Source of the DNA: Pseudomonadota bacterium | GTDB lineage: Bacteria; Pseudomonadota; Gammaproteobacteria; Xanthomonadales; Xanthomonadaceae | DNA: 40,457 bases | NCBI GenBank assembly: GCA_023430045.1 | Contig: JAEZCF010000118.1 | Coordinates: forward strand, 1 to 40,457 | Direction: 5' to 3' | In this document: positions 1-8,161 of the stretch, in pieces | Layout: each line of letters begins with the position of its first letter | Position numbering within the stretch: position 1 is the first letter of the stretch | Made by a program: the position numbers and the translations under genes | Notes under the pieces: generated by a model | What the model was told of the DNA's origin: nothing | Database searches by the model: none | The model's input: only the letters and a program-made list of their open reading frames with translations

Positions 1-110
1 ACCACGGTACGCGCCACGGCAACGTCGGCGGCGTGGGCCAGCATCGGCACGGTGCCGAGCGAAATGGCGAGGGCCAGGACACCGGCCTGGGGAGTGAAGC
101 GTTGACGCAT
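1..110 (-). CDS. Secreted protein, N-terminal fragment (runs off window)
   Basis: Only the first 36 codons lie in the window. The start ATG (108-110) follows a GGAGA ribosome-binding site on the minus strand. The peptide begins MRQRFTPQAGVLALAISLG and continues to VPMLAHAADVAV: a positively charged end, a hydrophobic core and an AHA-A signal peptidase site, so a Sec-exported product is expected. It lies just downstream of the trimeric autotransporter on the same strand, about 60 bp away, with a possible terminator between. Genes behind YadA-like adhesins in this family sometimes encode OmpA-like cell-wall-binding proteins, but the visible part cannot show that. The export signal is read directly; the function is unknown. 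Confidence 0.65.
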   Translation of the reverse strand, partial: MRQRFTPQAGVLALAISLGTVPMLAHAADVAVARTV

Positions 111-143
111 GCGAGTTTCTCCAGAAGAGACCATCAGGAAGGA

Positions 144-165
144 GGCCGCTCCGTCCGGAGCGGCC
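144..165 (-). terminator. Hairpin behind the adhesin gene
   Basis: A perfect 9-bp GC-rich stem (GGCCGCTCC / GGAGCGGCC) with a 4-nt loop begins 8 bp after the adhesin stop codon on the minus strand. Only a short pyrimidine stretch (TCCTT) follows, so it is a weak intrinsic terminator or attenuator. Transcription may read on into the next gene. Confidence 0.5.
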
Positions 166-172
166 CCGGGGT

Positions 173-3100
173 TCACAGATCGATGCCGAAACCGACGCCG
201 GCCGAGCGGTCATCGCCACTGAACGCGCCACCGAGGCTGAAACTGGCGCGTTCGCCGATCTGCTTGCCATAGCCGATGGACAGTGCCTGCTCGCCGTTCT
301 GCCAGCCGGCGCCCACCGCGACACGGCCACGCGGACTGCGGCTTCCGGATGCATTGATGGCCATGTTCATCATCGCCGAGCTCATCGCGCCCTGGCGATC
401 GATCCGGCGATCCTGCAGACCGAGGCGATGGTCGATTTCGCGGGTGACATCAGTGAAACGATCATCCAGTGCCTGGAAGCGCGAATCGGTATAGCTGCGC
501 GCCGAAGAAAGTGTCTGCGCATCGCCGGCCTGCATCTGCGCGACATTGACTGCGTCGGTACCGTTGATGCCCGCCGACACATTGGCCACACGTCGCTCGC
601 TGCCTGCCGCGCCCACCGACACCGTGTTCTCCTCGTTCGCCATCGAGCCCTGCCCGATCGCCACCGAACCCGCCGCGCTGGCCGTCGCGCCCTGTCCGAC
701 CGCAGTGCCATTCGAGGCCGTCACGGCACTGTCGGCCCCCACGGCCACGGCGTTGTCGGCTGGCGCCGCGATACTGCTGTTGCTGCCGACCGCCGTGCCG
801 TTGGATGCGCCGACGCTGGCACCGCCGCCCACGGCGGTATCGTTGGGATCACGCGCCGCGCTGCCGTTGCCCAGTGCCAGTCCGTCACCTTCACCGATCG
901 GCAGGCCGGTACCCGGCCCTGCTCCGCCACCCGCACCTGCCTCCAGCACACCAACGCGCGCGTCCAGACCGTTCAATGCGCCATCAAGTGCATCGAGCGC
1001 ACCGCCCACGTTGCCGTAGCGCGCTCCCTGGATGGTGTAGGCAGGCGCCATCAGCTGGCCATCGGCACCCAGTTGTGCACCGCCCCCCAGCGCGCGCGCT
1101 ACACCGTCGAGCTGCTCCACGTTGACCGCGTCATTGCGCGCGGTACCTGCCTGCAGGTTGCCGATGGTGGTGCCCTGGTCACCGCCGAGACTGATGCGCT
1201 GCCGGTCCTCGTCGTCGTAGCGCACCGCAATGGCAGCCAGCTCTCCCAGATCGCCACCGACGCCGGCGATCGCCGAATCCAGCTGGCGCTTGTTGACCGC
1301 GTCGGTGTCGGTGGTGGCATCGGCCACGTTCACGATCTGTCGTTCGCTCCCGGACGCCCCCACCGAAACACTGTTGGCACGATCGGCAAGCGAACCGTCA
1401 CCCAGCGCCACAGCGTTGGTCGCGCTGGCATTGGCCGCATTGCCGTAAGCCGACGCATGCCGGGCCGACGCGGATGCTTCGGCGCCCCACGCGGTAGCGT
1501 AATCGGCGCTGGCTTTGGCGAAGAAGCCCTGTGCCAGCGAATACGAGCCGTCCGCCGTCGCCCACGGGCCGATTGCCATTGACGAAAAACCTGATGCGGA
1601 GGAACGCGGTCCGACCGTGAGGGACCAGGCGCCATCAGCCTTGCTGGCATAACCAAGCGCCATCGCATAGTCGCCATTGCCTTCTGCGTTCCAGCCGAAG
1701 ACCTGGCTGGAAATGCCAACCGCATGGCTGCCGTAGCCGACGGCGGTGTTGGTGCCTTCGGTTGCCTTGCTGTAGGCGCCAACCGCCAGCGATGTGCTGC
1801 CGGTGGCGGTCGCATCGAAGCCCAGCGCGGTGCTCTGCGCGCCCGATGCCGATGATGCCGCGCCACCGGCAAGCGAATAGCCACCGGCCGCCTGCGCGCC
1901 GGAACCGAATGCCGAGGCGCCGGGTCCGCTGGCGCTTGTCACAAGCTCGCTCGGCTGGCCGTTCACCGGCCCGAGGTAGGTGCCGCCGACGGCCGTGTTG
2001 AAATCGGCGGTCGCGGTGCTGCCCTGGCCGAGCGCGATGACATTGGTGCCCATCGCCAGGCTGTTGCCGCCCAGCCCGATCGCACCATCGCCAAGTGCCA
2101 GCGCCTGCGCGCCCAGTGCCATCGCACCGGCACCGAACGCATTGGCATGGTGCCCGGCTGCGAGGCTGCCTTCGCCATCGGCCAGCACACCGGCGCCAAA
2201 CGCTGCCGCACCGTTCCCGCTGGCCTGCGCGTCGTCGCTGCCGTCGCCCGCGCCCTCCACCGCCAGGTAACGCATTCCACCTACCTGCGCCTGTACGTCC
2301 TTCAACTGGCCCAGGTTCACCGCATCGGTGTCTTCGGTGCCTGCGGCGACATCGGTGATCTGGCGCTGCAGCACGTCATGCAGGTTGCCGTGGGTGTCGT
2401 ACCAGGCCTCTGAAGCGCCCACCGACACCGCATTGGTCCGGGTGGCCAGCGAGCCGTTGCCCAGTGCCAGACTGTTGGTCGCCGGCTCCTTCACCCACGC
2501 CGTGCCCAGTGCCGTGCTCTGGTCGGCGCCCGCTACCGCCGCCGTGCCTACGGCCGTGGCATATTCGCCGGTGCTGTAGCTCAGCTGGCCCACCGCCACC
2601 CCGCTGGTTCCCGTTGCTTCGGCAAGGCTGCCGAGCGCGGTTGCCGCATTGCCTGACGCATGCGCCGAACCGCCCACAGCAACGCCCATCGGGCTGGCCG
2701 AGGCAGCCGACCCCAACGCCACACCCAGCGCCTCCGACGTCGCGTTGCTGCCGATCGCCACGGCGTTCAGTCCTGTGGCAGCAGCCTTCCAGCCGAATGC
2801 CAGCGATGCCAGCCCGGTGGCCTGTGCGTTCGCGCCTAACGCGATCGAGTTCGCATAGTCGGCGATGCTGTCGGCACCGATCGCGATGATATTGCTGGGC
2901 ACTGCAGGATCTGGGGTGCCCCGCGCCTGCGCATTGTTGCCGATCGCGATCTGGTTGCCCGATGTCGCGACCGCGTTGCTCCCCAGGGCCACCGAACCAT
3001 TACCGTACGCACGGGAATCCGCACCAGCGGCCAGGCTGTAGTCACCGACCGCCTGCGCCAAGGCACCCACAGCGGCCGAATCGGTTCCCAATGCCTTCGA

Positions 3101-4642
3101 GCCCGGACCCACCGCCAGTGAATTTGTGCCAAAGGCCTGCGTTATATCGGTCACACAGATACCCTGACAGGCGTACTGCCCGCCGATGGCGACCGCGCCC
3201 TCATTGGCCGCGTCAGCCAGATAGCCGATGGCGATACCGCGGAAGCCGGAAGCGTTCGCTTCTGTGCCTAGGGCGATCGATCCGGCGCCACCGGCCTTGG
3301 CGAACGCCCCCAGCGCACTGGAGAAATCTCCGCTGGCGAGCGCAGCAACACCCAGTGCGGCAGAGGATTCGCCATCCGCGGTGGCGCTGGCCCCCAACGC
3401 CACCGCGCTGGTGCCGTTGGCCTCGGCCAGTCCTCCAAGTGCGACGCTTGCGTAACCGCGCGCCGCGGAAAGCGATCCCAGCGCCACACTGCCGGGGCCT
3501 TCAGCCATGCTGCCGTTACCCAGTGCGATCGACGAATCGCCCGATGCCACCGCACCGACGCCCTGGGCGATGGCATTTCGGGCCAGCGCGTTGGCGCCGC
3601 TGCCCACGGCGACACTGCCCTCTTCCAGTGCCAACGAGCCTTCACCCAGCGCCGTGGACTGGTCGGCGGCAGCCAGCGCGCGGGCACCCATCGCGCTGGC
3701 GCCCACGCCGGTGGCCGCACTGTTGTATCCGACAGCGACACTGTCATCGCCCTGCGCCAGGCTGTTGCCGCCGGCCGCCAGTGCGCCGCTGCCCTCGGCG
3801 GCGGCTGCGCCACCCAGCGCGACAGCTCCGCCGCCCACCGACGCGGCCTGGTAGCCCAGCGCGGTGCTGTATGTGCCGTCGGCCAGGCTACCCGCGCCCA
3901 GTGATGACGCACCTTCACCACGCGAGGTCGCGTAACCGCCCACGGCAACCGTGAAATCCCCCCCCAGGGCCCGCGCGTTTGCACCGATCGCCACGCCGGC
4001 TTCGCTGTTGGTACCCGCGTTGTATCCGGCGGCCAGGCTGCCCGGACCATAGGCCTGCGCCGTTGCGCCCACCGCTGTCGAACCTTCGCCCGCTGCCACG
4101 CTCAGCGTGCCCAGTGCGGTGGCTGCCTGATCGCCCTCCGCCGCCGCACTGGCGCCGACCGCCGTGTTGCCCAGCCCGGTGGCCAGCGCACTCTGGCCGA
4201 TCGCGGTGCCGGCATCGGCGTAGGCGGAAGCGTTCTGTCCAAATGCCGAAGCACCGATGCCCACCGCCTGCGCCAGCGAGCCGACCGCGGTGGTGGCGTT
4301 GCCCTGCGCGAATGCCTGCACGCCGATGGCGACCGCGCTTTCACCCTCGGCGATGGCCGCATCGCTGCCCTCGTCGTCACCGACGATGGCCACATAGCCG
4401 GTATCGGTCGCCATCGGCTGCAGGGCTTTGTCGGCATCGGCCACTCCGTGCGCAGCGACGTCTGCACCATCTGTCGGATTCGATGCCAAGGCACCGACGG
4501 CCTGCAGCATCAGCGCGCATGCGATTACGCTGGATGCCAGCAACGTCCGGCGGCCCTGCCGCCCGGTGCCGCGTGCCAGTTCTGAGGCAACTACCAGCTG
4601 CTGCAACGAGCGGCTCCAGATGCGACGGTAAATCTTGTTCAT
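173..4642 (-). CDS. Trimeric autotransporter adhesin (YadA-like, type Vc)
   Basis: This is a 1489-residue surface adhesin. The N-terminus (MNKIYRRIWSRSLQQ...) is the extended signal peptide typical of large autotransporters, followed by a hydrophobic stretch ending around LQAVGALAS. Most of the chain is left-handed beta-roll head repeats of the form (S/T)xA(V/L)Gxx(A/S)xAxG. Neck motifs (DAVN with QL or QM) occur near residues 770, 1110, 1170 and 1365, giving at least two stacked head regions, then a short stalk. The last 60 or so residues form the YadA anchor that makes the 12-strand outer-membrane barrel as a trimer. The start is supported by a GAGGT sequence upstream and by the signal motif. 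The head contains one cysteine pair (Cys492, Cys496), unusual in this family. The role, attachment or biofilm, is inferred from the family; the ligand is unknown. Confidence 0.95.
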   Translation of the reverse strand: MNKIYRRIWSRSLQQLVVASELARGTGRQGRRTLLASSVIACALMLQAVGALASNPTDGADVAAHGVADADKALQPMATDTGYVAIVGDDEGSDAAIAEGESAVAIGVQAFAQGNATTAVGSLAQAVGIGASAFGQNASAYADAGTAIGQSALATGLGNTAVGASAAAEGDQAATALGTLSVAAGEGSTAVGATAQAYGPGSLAAGYNAGTNSEAGVAIGANARALGGDFTVAVGGYATSRGEGASSLGAGSLADGTYSTALGYQAASVGGGAVALGGAAAAEGSGALAAGGNSLAQGDDSVAVGYNSAATGVGASAMGARALAAADQSTALGEGSLALEEGSVAVGSGANALARNAIAQGVGAVASGDSSIALGNGSMAEGPGSVALGSLSAARGYASVALGGLAEANGTSAVALGASATADGESSAALGVAALASGDFSSALGAFAKAGGAGSIALGTEANASGFRGIAIGYLADAANEGAVAIGGQYACQGICVTDITQAFGTNSLAVGPGSKALGTDSAAVGALAQAVGDYSLAAGADSRAYGNGSVALGSNAVATSGNQIAIGNNAQARGTPDPAVPSNIIAIGADSIADYANSIALGANAQATGLASLAFGWKAAATGLNAVAIGSNATSEALGVALGSAASASPMGVAVGGSAHASGNAATALGSLAEATGTSGVAVGQLSYSTGEYATAVGTAAVAGADQSTALGTAWVKEPATNSLALGNGSLATRTNAVSVGASEAWYDTHGNLHDVLQRQITDVAAGTEDTDAVNLGQLKDVQAQVGGMRYLAVEGAGDGSDDAQASGNGAAAFGAGVLADGEGSLAAGHHANAFGAGAMALGAQALALGDGAIGLGGNSLAMGTNVIALGQGSTATADFNTAVGGTYLGPVNGQPSELVTSASGPGASAFGSGAQAAGGYSLAGGAASSASGAQSTALGFDATATGSTSLAVGAYSKATEGTNTAVGYGSHAVGISSQVFGWNAEGNGDYAMALGYASKADGAWSLTVGPRSSASGFSSMAIGPWATADGSYSLAQGFFAKASADYATAWGAEASASARHASAYGNAANASATNAVALGDGSLADRANSVSVGASGSERQIVNVADATTDTDAVNKRQLDSAIAGVGGDLGELAAIAVRYDDEDRQRISLGGDQGTTIGNLQAGTARNDAVNVEQLDGVARALGGGAQLGADGQLMAPAYTIQGARYGNVGGALDALDGALNGLDARVGVLEAGAGGGAGPGTGLPIGEGDGLALGNGSAARDPNDTAVGGGASVGASNGTAVGSNSSIAAPADNAVAVGADSAVTASNGTAVGQGATASAAGSVAIGQGSMANEENTVSVGAAGSERRVANVSAGINGTDAVNVAQMQAGDAQTLSSARSYTDSRFQALDDRFTDVTREIDHRLGLQDRRIDRQGAMSSAMMNMAINASGSRSPRGRVAVGAGWQNGEQALSIGYGKQIGERASFSLGGAFSGDDRSAGVGFGIDL

Positions 4643-4888
4643 GCACTACCTCAGGTCGTTCGAAGGGCAAGGCACACCCGTCTGGCGACATGCAGGCGGA
4701 CGCCAGCACGACCAGTGGAGTCGGATGTCGGGGGAACGCCGCGCAGTGCGTCTTGCAGATCCGTGCGGATGCCAGGACGCGGCGAAAGGTGAACGTAAGG
4801 TTCAGGCTGGCAGGTGTCACGCACGCCTTGTCACCCGATACTCACCACTTCTCACCGGGACACCGCGACGGCGTCTGACAGCAACTGC
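4643..4888. promoter_or_regulatory. Divergent control region, adhesin / histidine kinase
   Basis: This 246-bp space separates two genes reading outward. It holds a small inverted repeat TGAAC-GTAAG-GTTCA (4790-4804) and two direct copies of TGTCAC (4815-4820 and 4829-4834). No convincing -35/-10 pair was found for either gene. The repeats are candidate regulator sites only. Confidence 0.3.
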
Positions 4889-6286
4889 ATGAGCGAATCC
4901 GATGCCCGCCTTCACGGACCGGCGGCTGTCCTGCGCTGGCTGTGCCGGCGCCGAGTGTGGGCACCGGCCGCCCTGGTCGATGAAGTGCAACGCCGCACCG
5001 CACCGGCAATGCAGCTGCTGTTCCTGATGTATGGGCTGGCGCTGCCGGCGAACTGGATGTGGCAGCTGGCCAGGCGGCCCATCCCGCACGGCTGGGAACT
5101 GGTACTGGCAATGGATCTGCTCAGTGCCGGCGCAGCGCTGGCGGGGTTCGTACTGATCCGCATGGGCCGCATGCGGCATGCCGTGCGGCTTTTCATCGTC
5201 ACGCTGCTGGGCAATGCGCTGGTGACCTGGCACAAGCTGGGCGCACATGCACTGTTGATCGACCAGACCGCGTTGCTGCTCCTGCTCGTGGTCGCCGGTC
5301 TTGTTCTCGGACGACGCGCGCTATGGCTGACGTTGCTGGGCGTGTTCGGCGTATTCGCGGCCGGCATGCATACCGATTACCACGGCACCCACGATCCACG
5401 TTGGGTCACCAACGCGATGCGCAACGGGCCGTCACTGCTGCTGGCCTACCTGATCATCACCTTCATCCTCGACCGTACCACCGGTGCGCTGCGTTCCAGC
5501 CTGGCCCGGGAACGCCGTCAGCGGGAGGCGCTGCAGGATGAGATGGCACGTCGCGAACAGCTCCAGGAACAGTTGCTGCACGCGCAGCGCTTGGAGATCA
5601 GCGGTCGCCTCGCCAGCGGTATCGCACACGACTTCAACAATGTGCTTGCGGTGATCCATGGCTTCTGCGAAGAACGCGAACGCGATGCTGCCAACGGCCA
5701 CGAACGCGAACAGGCATTGGTGGAAGCACTGGATGGCATCTCACTGGCTGCACGGCGTGGCCAGCACATCAGCCGCAGCCTGCTCAGGTTCAGCCGACAG
5801 GATCTTTCGCAGCGTGAAGTGTTCTGCGTAGACGAAGCGCTGGCTCAGCTGCAGCCGATGCTGCGCCAGCTGCTGGGGAGGCACTGCCAGCTGCGGCTGG
5901 GCGATATCCACTCCGGTGCGCACGCATGCATGGATCGAAACCAGTTCGACCTGGCCCTGCTCAACCTGGCCGCCAACGCACGCGATGCGCAGCGCGGGCA
6001 GGGCTGGGTGGAAATTTCCGTGCACCTGCGCAATGCATACGTGCGCATCACGGTTGCCGACGGAGGACCCGGCATGGACGGCCTGACCCGGCAGCGGATG
6101 TTCGAACCGTTCTTCAGCACCAAGCCGCCCGACCAGGGCACCGGGCTCGGACTGGCGGTGGTACACGATGTCATCCACTCCAGCGGCGGACATATCGACG
6201 TGGACAGCGCCCCCGGCCACGGCACCCGCATCACGCTGGCTCTGCCTGCGGTGCCGCCGCACGCAGGCAGAGCAACGGATGCCTAG
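4889..6286 (+). CDS. Membrane sensor histidine kinase
   Basis: This 465-residue two-component kinase has about five hydrophobic segments in its first 200 residues, with short loops and no visible periplasmic sensor domain. A charged, likely coiled-coil linker follows (RERRQREALQDEMARREQLQ). The phospho-acceptor is His247 in GIAHDFNNVLA, the HDFNN type of H-box. The ATPase domain shows the N-box (NLAANARDA), G1 (DGGPGMDG), F-box (FEPFFSTK) and G2 (GTGLGLAVV). ATG 4889 was preferred over a GTG 75 bp upstream because the extra residues look non-coding; no clear ribosome-binding site is visible. Its stop codon overlaps that of the convergent response regulator, the probable partner. The signal is unknown; the gene order suggests a link to the divergent adhesin, which is inference. 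Confidence 0.9.
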   Translation: MSESDARLHGPAAVLRWLCRRRVWAPAALVDEVQRRTAPAMQLLFLMYGLALPANWMWQLARRPIPHGWELVLAMDLLSAGAALAGFVLIRMGRMRHAVRLFIVTLLGNALVTWHKLGAHALLIDQTALLLLLVVAGLVLGRRALWLTLLGVFGVFAAGMHTDYHGTHDPRWVTNAMRNGPSLLLAYLIITFILDRTTGALRSSLARERRQREALQDEMARREQLQEQLLHAQRLEISGRLASGIAHDFNNVLAVIHGFCEERERDAANGHEREQALVEALDGISLAARRGQHISRSLLRFSRQDLSQREVFCVDEALAQLQPMLRQLLGRHCQLRLGDIHSGAHACMDRNQFDLALLNLAANARDAQRGQGWVEISVHLRNAYVRITVADGGPGMDGLTRQRMFEPFFSTKPPDQGTGLGLAVVHDVIHSSGGHIDVDSAPGHGTRITLALPAVPPHAGRATDA

Positions 6287-7023
6287 TCCATGAACACGTA
6301 GCCTTCGCCGTGAACCGCCACCAGCGGCAATGGCCGACCACATTGCGTGGCGACCTTGCGACGCAGGCGATGGACCAGCGAATCCAGCCGATGGGTATCG
6401 AAATCAAAGACGTTGTCGGTAAGGGCGGCGATCAGCCTCTCGCGGCGTACCACGTCGCCCGGCTGTCGCAGCAGGCAGCACAGCAGCGGACGTTCGCTGC
6501 GGGTCAGGGCGATGGCCGTGCCGTCCGGTGCCTGCAGCCGCCAGCCGTTGGCATCCATTCGCCAGCCACCTGCTTCGATCCGGTCATCGCTGCCGGTGGC
6601 GGCCTGTGTCCCCGCTGCGGTGTGCGTCGAGCGCAGGCGCCGCCCCAGGCTGTGCAGGGTCGCCGCCAGCAGGCTGACATCCACGGGTTTGGTCAGGTAG
6701 GCGTCCGCGCCGTCCACCAGGCCGCGCAGGCGATCGGCGGGGTCCTGCCGACCGGTCAACATCACCACGCCGACGCCGGGATGACGGCTGCGCAGCGACT
6801 GCGCAACGATGAATCCATCGGCATCCGGAAGGCCCACATCCAGCACCACGATATCCGGCACCTCCTGCCGCAGCCGCCGCTCAAGATCAGCGGCACTGTC
6901 CAGACCGATGGCGCTGAAGCCATGATCGGACAGGCGCGGCAGCAGGATGCGGTCACGCAGCAGGGCGTCGTCTTCCAGGACGACCACCTGCAGCTGGGCA
7001 GGATCGGGGGCGGTGTCGGGCAC
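6283..7023 (-). CDS. OmpR/PhoB-type response regulator
   Basis: About 246 residues. The receiver domain (residues 10-130) has the acidic pocket LEDD, phospho-acceptor Asp62 in VVLDVGLPDADG, the Thr of VVMLTGR and the Lys of AYLTKPVD. The C-terminal 100 residues form a winged helix (ERPLLCCLLRQPGDVVRRERL, then RLDSLVHRLRRKV and VHGEGYVF). It should bind DNA as a dimer once phosphorylated. The start is uncertain: no ATG fits, GTG at 7021-7023 gives a typical length, and there is no good ribosome-binding site. Its stop codon shares the CTAG (6283-6286) with the stop of the convergent kinase. It starts about 50 bp behind hom with no terminator visible, so it may be read from the met operon. Confidence 0.88.
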   Translation of the reverse strand: MPDTAPDPAQLQVVVLEDDALLRDRILLPRLSDHGFSAIGLDSAADLERRLRQEVPDIVVLDVGLPDADGFIVAQSLRSRHPGVGVVMLTGRQDPADRLRGLVDGADAYLTKPVDVSLLAATLHSLGRRLRSTHTAAGTQAATGSDDRIEAGGWRMDANGWRLQAPDGTAIALTRSERPLLCCLLRQPGDVVRRERLIAALTDNVFDFDTHRLDSLVHRLRRKVATQCGRPLPLVAVHGEGYVFMD

Positions 7024-7072
7024 GGGACAGGTCGATTGCGTCGTGCCGGCGAGGTTATCAGTCGGGCCAGCG

Positions 7073-8161
7073 TCAGCGGATAGGACCCGTCGTATTCGCA
7101 GCGATGCGCAGCACATCGTCCAGCAACGCCGCCGCAGTGACTTCCGCACCCGCGCCGGGCCCCTGGATCAGCAACGGCTGGCTGCTGTAACGGTCACTGT
7201 GGATGGACACGCGGTTGTCGGTACCTGCGCCCTGCGCGAGCGGATGCGTCGGCTCCAGCGCCTGCAAACCAACGCGCGCGCCGGCGGCATCCAGGGTGCC
7301 CACAAAACGCAGCACGCGGCCGCTGTCGCGTGCCTGCTGCCAACGGGCCTGCACAGGCGCATCGAGCAACGCCAATTCCTGCAACGCCTCGTCTGCGGAC
7401 AGTCCGGCCAGTGCGGCGGGGACCAGCGAGTCCACCTGGACCTGCGATGCATCCAGGGGCAACCCGCTGGCGCGCGCCAGGATCAGCAGCTTGCGGCGGA
7501 CGTCTTCCCCGGACAGGTCCACACGTGGATCGGGCTCGGTGTAGCCTGCCGCAAGCGCTTCGCGTACCAGCGCGGAAAATGGCTGGCTTCCATCATGGTG
7601 ATGGAACAGCCAGGCCAGCGAGCCGGACAGCACGCCTTCGATGCGATGGATGTGATCACCCCCATCGCGCAGCGCGCGCAGGCTGCTCAGCAGCGGCAGG
7701 CCCGCGCCCACGGTCGCGCTGTCGCCATAGCGCGCACCAGTGGCCGCGCATCGCTCGCCGATCTCCTGTGCACGGGCAAGCTGCGCGCCATTGCCCAGCT
7801 TGTTGGCGGTGACCACGTGGACACCGCGCGCCAGCCACTGCGCATGCCACCCGGCGACGATTTCGCTGGCGGTTGCGTCGACTACGGTATCGCCGGCATG
7901 CAGTGCATCCGCCTCCGCCCAGGGCGGCAGCGGGAATTCCCTTCGGGGCGACTGCCGAGCCTGTCGCAGGGGCTGCTCCGGTCCGCTTTCGCAGCGCAAC
8001 GCCGTGCGCGAATTCGCCAGCCAACGGAACGCTGGCAATGCGATCCCACGAGCCTGCAAGGCCTGGTAACGCTCCACGAATGCCGAACCCACCGTTCCAG
8101 TGCCCAGCAGCGCCAGACGCCCGTGACCCGGCGATGGGAGTTCGATGACCTGCGCGCTCAT
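7073..8161 (-). CDS. hom: Homoserine dehydrogenase, short form without ACT domain
   Basis: This 362-residue enzyme reduces aspartate semialdehyde to homoserine with NAD(P)H, the branch point to methionine and threonine. A Rossmann nucleotide-binding motif LLGTGTVGSAF lies at residues 18-28. The catalytic domain shows VVTANKLGNGAQLA, a GAGLPLL turn and the family signature GVLSGSLAWLFHH followed by AGYTEPDPRVDLSGEDVRRKLLILAR. The chain ends right after the catalytic domain, so the ACT regulatory domain present in about 430-residue forms is absent and no aspartokinase is fused. It is the third gene of the met operon; its ATG overlaps the metB stop by 4 bp (ATGA). Feedback control is therefore probably at the level of synthesis, through the operon's riboswitch. 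Confidence 0.93.
   Translation of the reverse strand: MSAQVIELPSPGHGRLALLGTGTVGSAFVERYQALQARGIALPAFRWLANSRTALRCESGPEQPLRQARQSPRREFPLPPWAEADALHAGDTVVDATASEIVAGWHAQWLARGVHVVTANKLGNGAQLARAQEIGERCAATGARYGDSATVGAGLPLLSSLRALRDGGDHIHRIEGVLSGSLAWLFHHHDGSQPFSALVREALAAGYTEPDPRVDLSGEDVRRKLLILARASGLPLDASQVQVDSLVPAALAGLSADEALQELALLDAPVQARWQQARDSGRVLRFVGTLDAAGARVGLQALEPTHPLAQGAGTDNRVSIHSDRYSSQPLLIQGPGAGAEVTAAALLDDVLRIAANTTGPIR

Noticed and set aside
173..4642. Tandem repeats suggesting a CRISPR or minisatellite array
   Set aside because: The periodicity is the protein repeat of the adhesin head; units vary in sequence and there are no spacers.
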